Below are positions 42,511 through 55,740 of a DNA stretch of 64,000 nucleotides, piece by piece (position 1 is the stretch's first letter; every line of letters begins with the position of its first letter). The notes under the pieces are model-generated. The model had not been told where the DNA came from. It saw only the letters and a program-made list of their open reading frames with translations, and ran no database searches. Both the position numbers and the translations under genes were made by a program. Source of the DNA: Zygaena filipendulae (lineage: Eukaryota > Arthropoda > Insecta > Lepidoptera > Zygaenidae); contig OU015651.1 in the NCBI GenBank assembly GCA_907165275.2, positions 14,964,501 to 15,028,500 on the forward strand. The letters are read 5' to 3'.

Positions 42511-43715
42511 CGAGTATAGATTGAGTTACGAAGGACACTCGTCAATACTACAGCAATTACAACTATCCCAAGTTCTCACCACTACTTATCTTCAAGGTCC
42601 ACCGCGGGCTGCACCGGCGGGCGCTGCGGCTTGACTCTTTGAATTGCAAATGTCATTTGTCTGCATCGACCTTCAAGCTCCCAGCCAGGCACGCCAGCCC
42701 GCGATATCGCCGTTGTCGCTATAAAAATATAAATGCGAATTTAAAATACTCAAAGTGTTTTATATTGGTATTGTACGTAATTTTATATTCTTGTTAGCAT
42801 GAAGTTTATTGTTGTTATTTCTGGTAGTATTTTTCTGGTTTAATTGAACTGCTAGAGGTTGTTTCGTCTGGAAGTCGATTATAAAATACTATATCAAACG
42901 TGCCAAATAAATAATTACCTGATCGGAGCTTTTGAATTAGTGTTTACTGTCGTAAACATATAGTTTTAAATTTAATCGACAATCTTGTGGCCCATTTGAA
43001 ATAGCGCTTCTTTAAATTCTTCATACTTCATGATGCAAATGGAACGCTTCACTATGCGTCACACAGCTTCCTTAGAGAATGTTCCAGAGGGAATATTCCA
43101 CTTGTTCGCGTTGAACAAGATAAAATCTTTAAGTAACATTGCATTCAGCCTACAGGTTCTCCAGCTCGCTGAGCCGTCGTGTCGTCATTTTAATAGATTG
43201 CCGGAGACATGGTAAATTTTGTGGTAAAACGAAACAATTTCGTCCCAACTCGCGCAATGGATGGAAGCTTTTTCATCCGGATTTGCATAATTTAATTTAG
43301 GCTTGCGTTTTTGTTGGCGGACCCGGAGGTGGGCGCCCACGAAGCCGGTAGCGTAACAGATTTCATACCTTATCTCATTAGATTAAGATTGATAATGGAT
43401 TGTATACGAAAGGAAATCTTTTTTTTCCACCCATTCGGAAAATGTTTTTTTTGGGTTAAATGTTGCGTTCACAAAAGCCGAGGAATACGTGCTTCCGAGT
43501 CTGTTATCACTCGGCGGCCACTTTAATTGAATGTAGTTGCGGAAATGTGTTTTGTAGGTATGTTCGGAATCGATAGAATATACAAGGTGTGTATAGCTTT
43601 AGACGGGGCTGACTTATTCACAAACGGTAAAAGTTGGACCAACGGAAAATAATACTCATCTATCCCTAGTAATATTACTATCACCTAACCAAAAGGTTCA
43701 CAGGTAAAGAATGAC
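42511..43715. other. long unique block
   Basis: About 1.2 kb with no recognised repeat, unusual in this part of the window. 42595-42720 and 43300-43350 are GC-rich. Short frames (43030, 43311) lack motifs. Candidate for conserved non-coding sequence. Confidence 0.35.
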
Positions 43716-43752
43716 TTAGGCATTAAGTCCGCCTTTTGTACGATGAAATGCA
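43716..43752 (+). mobile_element. LINE 3' end
   Basis: AGGCATTAAGTCCGCCTTTTGTACG then GCAATAAAG, the sense copy of the 31105 family. Confidence 0.6.
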
Positions 43753-43950
43753 ATAAAGTAACTCTGTCTATCTGTTACGCTTTCACGCCTTAACGGCATG
43801 CATTGACAAGCCTTAAATAAATTAAATTAAATTTATAAATTTTGCATGCATTGGCAAAGGTATATAGAGAAGGACATAGGGTATTTTTTGTCCCGGAATT
43901 CCCGCGGGAACTACGAAATTAACGCGGGTGAAACCGCGGGAAACAGCTAG
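43753..43950 (+). mobile_element. Helitron-like copy
   Basis: GTAACTCTGTCTATCTGTTACG to CCGCGGGAAACAGCTAG, with a short AAATTAAATTA insertion mid-way. Its head is fused to the preceding LINE end. Confidence 0.77.
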
Positions 43951-43952
43951 TA

Positions 43953-44126
43953 TACTAATAATAAAATTATGAGAGTCAAAATTTCAAGTTCAAATGTAGG
44001 AGAGGAAACTATCGATGAAACCGATTTTAAAAATCTTTCACTGATAGGAAGCTACAGGCTCCTCGAGTTCCCGCGGGAATACCTACCGTAGGTCTCGCGG
44101 GTGAAACCGAAGGGGAGCAGTTAGCC
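43953..44126 (+). mobile_element. Helitron-like copy, GATTTTAAAAATC subfamily
   Basis: Starts CTAATAATAAAATTATGAG and ends GGGGAGCAGTTAG, three bases after the preceding copy. Confidence 0.7.
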
Positions 44127-44127
44127 T

Positions 44128-44466
44128 TGTTATAATGGGCATGTTGACTAATTTTTATTTTTTAGTCCGTCTTGTAGATCATTAAAAAATATTGGACACG
44201 TATTTTTTCTTTTTTTACGTAATCAAAAAATAACGGCTATATATTGAGTTGAAATTTCGCGTGACGTCACTATTTTGACAGTTTGTATGGCAGTTTTAGC
44301 GGTTAGTGACGTCACGACCCCCTCACCCTAAACTTTAATGCGCTTTATCTCTGTATATTTTTATTTGAAAAAGCAAAAAATACGTGTCTCTTGTTTTTTT
44401 ATTTTCTAACTGACGGACTAATTAGAATTTTGATTTTCAAAAGTAGTCCACATCCCCATTATAACG
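44128..44466 (+). mobile_element. MITE-C copy, best flanks
   Basis: TTATAA directly outside TGGGCATGTTGACTA and outside the right end CCCCA, a possible 6-bp target duplication (not seen at other copies). TGACGTCA at 44262-44269 and 44307-44314. Confidence 0.83.
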
Positions 44467-44897
44467 AACAAAATGAACAAACGATAACTCCTATTATAAA
44501 CGCTGAGATGATCAGTACGCGCTGAAAATTGGCAAACTGGAGTGGCCCTTGAAAGCCTTCTAATCAAGTTGAAACTTAATAAGGCCAACGTCTCTGATGG
44601 CCGTAAAATCTGCCGCAATATCAAATTATATCGCCAAGTTCAGTTTAGCCGACCAGTTTCGAATGACACTCGTATTCCGCGGTGCGTCTGGCAGCGGAGC
44701 GACCACATCATTTGGCAGGGTTAGCGCAAGCCAATTTCGTGGTTGCCAGAAATATTATAGAGGTCGAAATCTTTCTTTTTTTTTGAGGTCGCCAGTTTGA
44801 CGAGTTGGCGGTATCTCACGAGAGAGATGGATGACGTTTGGATTCGATAGTTCTGACTGAGAGTAGGTACCTAATTGGAACTCTTTTTTTTTTTATT
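44467..44897. other. unique sequence
   Basis: No repeat or coding signal was recognised. A T-rich run lies at 44773-44785. Confidence 0.35.
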
Positions 44898-45090
44898 CTA
44901 ATATATAAAATTCTCGTGTCACAATGTTCGTTCCCATACTCCTCCGAAACGGCTTGACCGATTTTTATGAAATTTTGTATGCATATTCAGTATGTCTGAG
45001 AATCGGACAACATCTATTTTTCATCCCCCTAAAGGGAGTTCCTGCGGGAATTCGGAAAATCACGCGGGTGAAACCGCGGGGCACAGCTAG
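44898..45090 (+). mobile_element. Helitron-like copy, TTCTCGTGTCAC subfamily
   Basis: TCTAATATATAAAATTCTCG head, CCTCCGAAACGGC, end GGGGCACAGCTAG; a distinct subfamily also common in Lepidoptera. Confidence 0.82.
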
Positions 45091-45170
45091 TATTATCTAA
45101 TATCTTGCCTAATGAAACATGTGAGCCTCGAGTTTAATGACCAACTTAGCTCTAATAAAATATTAATAAC

Positions 45171-45516
45171 AAGCGGTGCCCTGCGGTTTCTGCGTGAGTT
45201 TCGGAATTCCCGCGGGAACTATTAAAAAAAAATAAAAGTAGCCTAAGTTACTCTTTATGACATCAGATATATTTTATTGACGTCAAAAAGAGTCACATTA
45301 TGGGCCAAAGAATAAATAATTTGAATTTTAATTTATCTGAAATTTTCTGAAAATCCCTCAGCTGTTTATGAGATTAGCCGGAACAAACAGACAGACAGGA
45401 AAATTAAAAAAAAAATGAAGTTTATATGTAAGTACCATATATCTACCTATATTTTCATATGTATTTAGTGAAAAGCTGTTAATTTGGAATTACAAACAGA
45501 CACTTCAATTTTATTT
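45171..45516 (-). mobile_element. Helitron-like copy, long subfamily
   Basis: GCGGTGCCCTGCGGTTTC to GAAAAGCTGTTAATTTGG...AACAGACACTTCAATTTTATTTATG. The same head is found at 46500-46553. Confidence 0.65.
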
Positions 45517-45719
45517 ATGTGTATAGATGTACTATTATAATTATTACTGTCAAAAACAGTCATTATTACGACATTCACAGGTTGGGTTTAGAATTGAACG
45601 GACGTAAGTCGAGCTCGCAAGCCACTATAGATCTACCACGATCGAATATAATAGACATAGACATAGACATATACTATACATATAATATACTATACATATA
45701 ATAGCGGAACTGATGTCCA

Positions 45720-45965
45720 GAAATTAAAAGTACCGAAGAACTTTTCCTCGAAAACCCGGAAACGGTGGTGAGGGGTGCGTCGGCGGATCACGTAGAGTTC
45801 CGAATGGGATCACGGCCCTTAGTGCCGAGCCGGCTAATTAGGAAAGATATCGCAAAATGCGCGGAAAGGAGAGCAAAACTTTGCCGAAGTCGCTGAATTG
45901 ATGACTTTGGGCCGAGCACGGAAAGCGATTCTGGACTATGAGTTGTGATCTTCAAAATGAAAAAA
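45720..45965. other. unique GC-rich block
   Basis: Dense, repeat-free sequence, for example CGGCGGATCACGTAGAG and GAGCCGGCTAATTAGG (a homeodomain-like core). No coding frame of length. Candidate regulatory element. Confidence 0.3.
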
Positions 45966-46070
45966 TCTCCAACCGAACATTCTGTATCATGTCGCCGTTG
46001 CTATGAGATATCACGAATTTTGAATAGTCTGAGAATTTGCATACGCGTTTTGAATTTAAATATTGTAATT

Positions 46071-46314
46071 GGACATAGATAAGCAAGAGTGTGTAAATCC
46101 ACACTGGAGAATTTTAAGGAAATCGTGTTTTAAAATTATACAGCCATTGTATTTTTATATTTAGCGCCATTTTTTATATTTTAACATTTTGTTGGTATTT
46201 AAACAATGCAATAAAGTAAACACATCATTAAAAAACTATCTATGATTCTCAATGAAGCGATTTGTGTCAGTAACTTACTTTTTTGGGTTAATACGTTATT
46301 GCTTATCAGCGTCC
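46071..46314 (-). mobile_element. MITE-A, 244 bp, AATT duplication
   Basis: GGACATAGATAAGCAA / TTATTGCTTATCAGCGTCC ends with AATT on both sides (46067-46070, 46315-46318). Confidence 0.83.
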
Positions 46315-46327
46315 AATTATAGTTAAA

Positions 46328-46553
46328 ACTAGCTGAGCCCCGCGGTTTCACCCGCGTGAGTTTCGGAATTCCCGCAGGAACTATTTTTTTCTAAAATAAA
46401 AGTAAGTCCAGCCGTTTCAGAGATAAGCTAGAACAAACAGACAAACAGACAGCCGGAGAAAAATTTTAACGATTGATTTTTTGATGTTAGTACCGTATAT
46501 ACTTTCGTTTGCATTTAGTGAAAAGCTGTTAATTTTAAATTAAAAACAGACAC
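46328..46553 (-). mobile_element. Helitron-like copy, long subfamily
   Basis: ACTAGCTGAGCCCCGCGG to GCATTTAGTGAAAAGCTG...AACAGACACTT. The next palindromic MITE begins within a few bases of its head. Confidence 0.75.
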
Positions 46554-46556
46554 TTT

Positions 46557-46793
46557 CGGCCGCACTCAGAGTCGACTTTAATGGTTACTTAGTTAAGTAT
46601 GGATTTTTAAAACAAAACTGCCGCAATCAGACAAGTTTAATAAATTTATGTTAATTGTCATTTAATAAGATGTAACTTAATTAGTTAAATGCCAATTAAC
46701 ATAAATTTATTAAACTTGTCTGATTGCGGCAGTTTTGTTTTAAAAATCTATATTTAACTAAGTAACCATTAAAGTCGACTCTGAGTGCGGCGG
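46557..46793. mobile_element. MITE-P palindrome, 237 bp
   Basis: CGGCCGCACTCAGAGTCG arms, very well matched. Flanks are TTT and TAA, so no clean duplication here, unlike the other three copies. Confidence 0.85.
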
Positions 46794-47275
46794 TAAGTCT
46801 AAATTGCTTTTCCGTGGAACTCAGAACTGCGAACTGAAGAGTCTACGAAAGCGTTTTATTGGCATTTTAATGCTAGGTTTAAACGAGTTGCTTCAACTGG
46901 AACACTTACCGCGGAATGGCCTTTAAACTGAAGAATAGATTTTATGACTGCACCCAGGTCAAAGCTAGGACTTAAGCAATTAGCGGGTTAGATGACTCCA
47001 CGTTTTACGAACTGTTTTTATGGTTTTTTTTTTGCATTTGTATCAGCAACTTCACTAGTTTTTCTTCGAATAGTTTTTTATGTGAGTAGCCGAGTAGTGA
47101 TGTTCGATATTGTAGAACGAGAACCTACCGGCAAATATTATTTGGTCCCTCAATTTTTATATGCTTGGTTGGAGATCTGGAGCTCCTTTAGAAATATAAA
47201 AAAAAAAACTTTAGCTCTTGGTTTGAAGAGCAATACGGTACAAAATATTCGCTCGTACTTTATCTTGAATACGAG
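46794..47275. other. non-coding, nothing recognised
   Basis: The 97-codon frame at 46992-47285 is partly hydrophobic and T-rich, without motif. Confidence 0.35.
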
Positions 47276-47449
47276 TACTAGCTGACCCCCTTGCCGCGGG
47301 AACTCCGAAACAAAAAGTGCCCTATGACACTCAGGATCACTGTAGCTTCCTAAGTGAGAAATTTCAAAATCGATTCAGTAGATCCAGAGATTACCCCCAA
47401 CAACATCACAAACTCATAAACCTTTGCTCTATATAATATTAGTATAGAT
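47276..47449 (-). mobile_element. Helitron-like copy
   Basis: ACTAGCTGACCCCCTTGCCGCGGG to CTATATAATATTAGTATAG. Confidence 0.72.
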
Positions 47450-47575
47450 ATAAAAATGTATCCGGATTTCCCTTGGTCACGGCATCACGCGTGAACGGCT
47501 GGACCAATTTTGCTAATTCTTTTTTTTGTTCTGTTCGTTATTGTAAGGACAAGAAGTATAAAAGTAGTTTGGCGT
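47450..47575 (+). mobile_element. Helitron-like head fragment
   Basis: TTTCCCTTGGTCACGGCATC and CGCGTGAACGGCTGGACC, the head of the 16674/36074 subfamily in sense orientation. The tail is absent. Confidence 0.6.
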
Positions 47576-48744
47576 TTATTTATTTATTTATTTGTATAGG
47601 TATTCGGGAAGACAAAAGGTTTTATCTCTATTACTTATACATTATGAAAACAATGATATTATATTAACCAACGAAGTCTCCACTATTACGTAATACATTG
47701 GTAGTTACTATTTACTAATAAATTCGGTTTCTACTTTTGCGGTGCGAGAGCAATAATATCAATTTAAACAATAACAATTTCAAACAATCAATTGAACTTA
47801 ATATGAACTTAAACAAACTACAGTATCGCTTTTTTGTTTTCCTAGTTTATAAGTATGATCATTAAAAGACAGCGCTGCTGAGTTTCTTGTCAGTTCTTCT
47901 CAGCCACTGAGCATATAACCACTAGAGAGCGTATACGCCGATTTCTTCTAAGTACACGACTCACTGCCGCGGGCCGGGGGACGAAGGAGAATGCCCGGCT
48001 GTAATTGGTCAGTTCAAGGTCAAGTTGCGTATGTATGCCAGGTAGGGATTGCTAGAAAGAAAAGAAAGAGATAGAAGGATTAGAATTTCCTAATGGAAGA
48101 AAGGGACTTTTCCAAAAGACATAAACGCGCTGTACTTATCCTTTTGCTGTCACCAAACCACCATTTTAAGAAGACCCCTGCCGTGGCTCGTAATCTGATT
48201 AAATCAAACATAATTTTCGTAGTATTTACTTACCGATGAAAAGTTATGCCATCCTTTTTGTAACTAGATGTCTTGGAATGTTTCCCGCACCACTTTACTG
48301 CGCATGAAGGCATTTTTATGCGTTATAAATTGTAAACAAAACCAAAAATTTTTTAAATAATTTAGCGTGCACACAGGTCTGGAACTTGGTCACAACTAAA
48401 ATGGTTACTAGTACCGTAGTCTATACATAGGCGACAAAATACTAATAGTTTTCGAGCGTCGGGGCACTGTATGCGCAGTCAAGTGGTTTTATAGTCTTTG
48501 TTCTCAGCAGAGGACTTATTCCGAACTGACGGTAATTTAATTTAATTTATAGTTCTAAGAACCTGCTGACGATAACAAGTGATTGTAACCAATCCTAAGT
48601 AATAAATAGCTTTTGAATTTTGAATTTTGAATTTTTGCTGCGATTTTGCAGATAAAAATTGGCAAAGATAAGTGGAAAATATCTACCTCACGTAATTTCT
48701 CATTATATTGAGTGCAGGCTCTACGGAGGAACACGTTAGCTGAA
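47576..48744. other. mostly unique DNA with two LINE-tail scraps
   Basis: GAGTTTCTTGTCAGTTCTTCTC near 47880-47901 matches the 22215 repeat unit. TTGAATTTTGAATTTTGAA at about 48613-48631 looks like a LINE tail. No gene. Confidence 0.45.
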
Positions 48745-48913
48745 TAATTTGTTCCTGCGGGAATTCCAAAACTCACGCGAGCAAATCCCGAGACCGTTTT
48801 CTACGCGACTTTCACTGCTATAATATTATGTTATGGAAAGTAAATTAGGCTGCTTTGAAGTTCCCGAGGGAATTCCGAAACTCAGTCGGATGAAACCCCG
48901 CTAGTGCAGCTAG
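48745..48913 (+). mobile_element. Helitron-like tail fragments
   Basis: Two GGGAATTCCnAAACTC blocks (48760 and 48870) and a final GAAACCCCGCTAGTGCAGCTAG. Confidence 0.55.
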
Positions 48914-49019
48914 TTCTTTAACAGTTTTCCAAGAAACTCTCTGAAATTTAATTATTAAGCAATGATGAAAATGACGTTTGGTATTGCATAAAACTGGCTA
49001 ATAATGGAAGGATTCTCTG

Positions 49020-49260
49020 TTTTTCGGTAATTTCGGAGTGCCCGTGGTAATTTCGCGATAAAAAGTACTCTATGTCACTCAGGACTTCCGTAGCTTTCTA
49101 CAAGTGAAACAATAAATAAAAATAAATAAATAAATAAATAAAATAAATAAATAAATAAATAAATTTGCAAAATCGGTTCAGTAGATCCAGAGAGTACCCC
49201 CTACAATATCACAATGTCACAAACTCACAAATTTCACCTCTTTATAATATTAGTATAGTA
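49020..49260 (-). mobile_element. Helitron-like copy with (AAAT)n insertion
   Basis: TTCGGTAATTTCGGAGTGCCC to CTTTATAATATTAGTATAG. A run of AAAT/AATA repeats at about 49106-49163 sits in the middle. Confidence 0.7.
49106..49163. repeat. (AAAT)n microsatellite
   Basis: About 13 near-perfect tetranucleotide units inside the surrounding Helitron-like copy. Confidence 0.85.
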
Positions 49261-49523
49261 TTTTGTGTGCTGAGAGAGTTCGCTCGAATTAGCCTCGGAT
49301 CGCCAAGATAGATTTTGTCGATCGATCAATCATACAAAAATAGTAATGTTTCGTACTAAAATACATACTTTTAAGTTATAATATTTTCATATATTGCAAC
49401 CTTAACCCCATTCTTTTTCACACAATAGGATGAATTAGTATTGGATAAGTCTTAGATATCTTCTGATAGACATTTTGTATTAAAACAAATTGTATTAGAA
49501 CATATGAACCGATTTCTATAATA

Positions 49524-49625
49524 TACTAGCTGTGCCCCGCGGTTTCTCCCGCGTGTGTTTCGAATTCCCACAGGATCTCGGAAGTAGCCTAATTAACTAC
49601 TTATAACATCAGCTAATTATTAGAG
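49524..49625 (-). mobile_element. Helitron-like tail
   Basis: ACTAGCTGTGCCCCGCGGTTTC with TATAACATCAGCTAATTAT. The head is not recognisable. Confidence 0.65.
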
Positions 49626-49765
49626 AAGTAGTGAAAGAAATTACTATAAACTACACTATAATAAAAGAGTAGAACCCGCGATTCTGTACGTTGAATATTT
49701 TTACCTAAAATTGAGAGGGGTGATAAAAGAAGAGTAACCAAGCCCAAAAAAAAATTTTTAAAATT

Positions 49766-49954
49766 CTTTTCTGTCTGTCTGTCTGTTCGCGATAATCTCC
49801 GCATCTACTGAACCGATCGTCATGCGGTTTTCACAGGTAGATTAAGCTTAGCCGGGAGCTATATATAGGCTTTGTTTCATTGAAATCGGATGTCGGGAAA
49901 AAAAGTTGTTTTATAAAAACCTTTCATGCGGGTGAAACCGCGGGGCACAGCTAG
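49766..49954 (+). mobile_element. Helitron-like copy
   Basis: CTGTCTGTCTGTCTGTTCGCG head, TCGGATGTCGGGAAAAAAAG, end GGGGCACAGCTAG. Confidence 0.78.
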
Positions 49955-49964
49955 TTATTAATAA

Positions 49965-50153
49965 AAAATCGGTCCAAGCGTTTCGGAGATTCACCCGCGT
50001 GAGTTTCGGGATTCTTGCAGGAACCCTAAACTTCTTTTATTCTTCTTCTCCTTACAATAACAAACACAACAAAAAAAGAATTAGCGAAATTGGTCCAGCC
50101 GTTCATGCGTGATGACGTGACCAAGGGAAATAGGGATTCTTTTTTATATTATT
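49965..50153 (-). mobile_element. Helitron-like copy, end lost
   Basis: CGGAGATTCACCCGCGTGAG to GACCAAGGGAAATAGGGATTC. Same subfamily as 36074. Confidence 0.7.
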
Positions 50154-50385
50154 TACTAGCTATGCCCCGCGGTTTCACCCATGTGAGTTTTGGGATCAGG
50201 AACCTTTGCGGACGCAGGTAGAACAACCCGTCAAAGTTTCATCACAATCGGACCAATGGTTTCGAAACGCATAGAGGACAGATATACAAACATTCATTTT
50301 TAAAGAAGAAGATATATGTATTAACAGCTAGTTGACCAGCGTGGTTTCACCCGCATTTCATACCTACCTTCACTTCTTTATTACT
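50154..50385 (-). mobile_element. two Helitron-like pieces
   Basis: ACTAGCTATGCCCCGCGG to about 50322, then GCTAGTTGACCAGCGTGGTTTCACCC (50331 on), a second truncated 3' end. Confidence 0.65.
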
Positions 50386-50443
50386 TCCTGAAAGGGTTAA
50401 TTTTTTTAGGTAACCTTGAAATTGACAAAAGTAGAGCCCACGT

Positions 50444-50720
50444 TAGGGATGTGGACAACTTTTGAAAATCAAGTTTTAATAGTTTGTTTTCATATAAATG
50501 AAAATAAATAATAAATAAATAAAAAGTTTAGGGTGGGGGCTCGTGACGTCACTTACCGCTACAAGCCGCCATACAAACTGCACTAGTTAGTGACGTCACG
50601 CGAAATTTCAACTCAATGTATCTCTGTTATTTTTTGATTACGTAAAAAAAGAAAAAAATACGTGTCCAATATTCTTTATTACTCTACAAGATGGACTAAA
50701 AAAAAATTAGCCAAATAGCC
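50444..50720 (-). mobile_element. MITE-C copy
   Basis: AGGGATGTGGACAACTTTTG start. TGACGTCA at 50544-50551 and 50591-50598. The right terminal repeat is eroded. Confidence 0.8.
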
Positions 50721-50799
50721 TAATAGAAATTTTAACCCTTCCTCATTTTTCACAATTTTTTTCCCCCTCCTTCAAAAGTTTCAGTTTAGACGAGTCAGT

Positions 50800-50970
50800 A
50801 AGAATCCTTACTATTAAAAATGCGAATGTGAGTTTATTTGTTCCGTGGTTCGCTTTCATGCCTTTAAAGCTCAACCGATGATCATGAAATTTTGTACACA
50901 CGTTGTTAAGGGTACAGAGAAGGGACACAGGGTACTTTTTTTACGCGGCGAAACAGCAGGGCAATGCTAG
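50800..50970 (+). mobile_element. Helitron-like copy
   Basis: GAATCCTTACTATTAAAAATG to GCAGGGCAATGCTAG. Confidence 0.72.
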
Positions 50971-51600
50971 TGAGTAAATAAAAAAAATAATTTATTGAAG
51001 TTAGTTATTCAACTCCAAGCAACTTTGTGTTTACTGTTTCTTGACGATATACCTACTTGAACTAATTTCAAACTAGACCTACCAGAAAAGTTGAAAGTAT
51101 TCATTGTTTTTCCAACAGCTCACCCGTATGTCCCAAGTTATATTATGTATCAAGTTTTAATGTAATTCTGTCCTAAAACATTTTCATAACTCCTGTATTT
51201 TTTTCTTTGCTACGGTCATCTATCATTCACAAAGATGCCATCTGCAGGAACATATATATGTATAACGTCATAGAATTCTTTTCAAGTCGCATTTTGTGAG
51301 CTTTTCGAGCTTTTCACCGAAGCTCGCTCGCCATTGTTGTTTCACTGTCGCCGTTGGAAGCTTAGCGATCTATTATCGAGAAATAAAAACTCTCTTGACA
51401 CATTTTCTAACCGTTAAGTGTTCATATTCAACAATGCTTATTTTCATCTGACCCTGGAAATGTAGGTACTACTGGCAAATAAAGAAAATAATATTACCTA
51501 CCTATCTATATGCTTAAAAAAACTGAAACTATCATCCAAAAATAAAAAAATTTATATAGACATAACTTTATTTGCATCAAAATAAAAAAGATTCGTATAG
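50971..51600. other. non-coding, nothing recognised
   Basis: AT-rich. 51290-51375 is more GC-balanced. Confidence 0.4.
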
Positions 51601-51938
51601 CAATGGGGATGTGGACTACTTTCGAAAATCAAAATTCTAATTAGTCCATCAGTTAGAAAATAAAAAAACAATGGACACGTATTTTTTTGCTTCTTCAAAT
51701 AAATTAAAATATACAGAGATAAAGCGCATTAAAGTTTAGGGTGAGGGGGTCGTGACGTCACTGACCGCTAAAACCGCCATACAAACTGTCAGAATAGTGA
51801 CGTCACGCGAAATTTCAACTCAATATATCGCCGTTATTTTTTGATTACGTAAAAAAAGAAAAAATACGTGTCCAATATTTTTTATTAATCTACAAGACGG
51901 ACTAAATAATAAAAAATACTTAGTCAACATGCCCATTG
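51601..51938 (-). mobile_element. MITE-C, 338 bp, best-preserved ends
   Basis: CAATGGGGATGTGGACTA at the left and TAGTCAACATGCCCATTG at the right form 18-bp inverted repeats with two mismatches. TGACGTCA at 51753-51760 and 51798-51805. It lies about 0.6 kb upstream of the ace-1 coding exon, inside transcribed intron if the gene starts further upstream. Confidence 0.87.
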
Positions 51939-52281
51939 CCGTGATGGCGAAATGGTTTTCAGCGGAGCCCATACGGCGCGCGGCGGGGGGATGCGTCCGC
52001 ACGATACCCGATCGTTTGTCTGCCCGCCAATTAAAATACATATACCTACATTAAATTGATAATATATATAGATATTGATACATATAATATAGTGATTTAT
52101 TGATAATAAATAGAATAATGATAAAATTATCATATGATATAATAGGACAGTAAAAACAATTCCATTCTGAAAACTCTAAACCCCTTTTTAAAAGCTAATT
52201 GTGAGGCATTTAATGGCCTCAAATTTTCTGCAGTTTTTTATTTAATTACCAAAATATGATTTTTATTTTTTATTTTACTGC
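51939..52281. other. non-coding, presumably ace-1 intron
   Basis: AT-rich. No feature seen apart from a GC patch at 51970-52010. Confidence 0.4.
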
Positions 52282-52440
52282 CAGGTTAGAAGCTGTAGGC
52301 GTTATTTCGGAGTTCTTGCGCTTCGAGATGAATACTTCTGTACTGCTGAAAACGGGTATTTAAAATTTCATGATGATCGGTTGAGTTCAGAGAGTTAAGG
52401 CGTGATGAAGTATGTAACAAACAGTCAGATTGACAAAGCG
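52282..52440 (-). mobile_element. Helitron-like copy, old
   Basis: GAAGCTGTAGGCGTTATTTCGG to GTATGTAACAAACAGTCAG. The repeat nearest to the ace-1 coding exon. Confidence 0.55.
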
Positions 52441-52544
52441 AGTTATATTAATATTTCTAAAATTAATATGACGTTGAGATTTATTTCATCTGAATAGGAT
52501 CATTACGATGGTCAAAACATCAAATGTGATAATACCTATGTTAA

Positions 52545-55272
<2,728 letters not shown>

Positions 55273-55740
55273 AGATATATAATAATATAACAACTGAGCC
55301 TTTTACTTTGTACATTTGCTTTGACAATGCCAACAATGGAGAGCAAAGCAAAGGAAATTTATGGATGATTACGAACCTTGTAACTCGTCGTTGCATACTG
55401 TTCATTGAAAATTTTAATTTATTGTCACATAATTTACTGTTATCTGTTTCCGTCAGAAAAGTAGATGTCCAGGATAGTTTTATTATTAAATAAATAATTG
55501 TTATGAACTAATATTATTTTTTTATAACCATTTTACTCGTATTAATTAATTAATAAATAATTATTATTAAAAAGTTTAAACACTTAAAACAGTTACATTG
55601 TTAAATTACTATTTAAGTTATTTGCCTAGTTACATGCCATTATTATGTTCCATATTTTAATAAGTGTTGTAATATTAATTAATGTTATACAAATTGATAA
55701 TTTTAATTTATTTTATAATATTAAATTAAAATAAAAAGGG
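55273..55740 (+). other. ace-1: ace-1 3' untranslated region (end uncertain)
   Basis: AT-rich. AATAAA occurs at 55489-55494, 55552-55557 and 55730-55735; any could direct polyadenylation, and I cannot choose between them from sequence. Confidence 0.55.

Noticed and set aside
46992..47285. 97-codon frame with a hydrophobic N-terminus
   Set aside because: Runs into a Helitron-like copy at its end; no motif.
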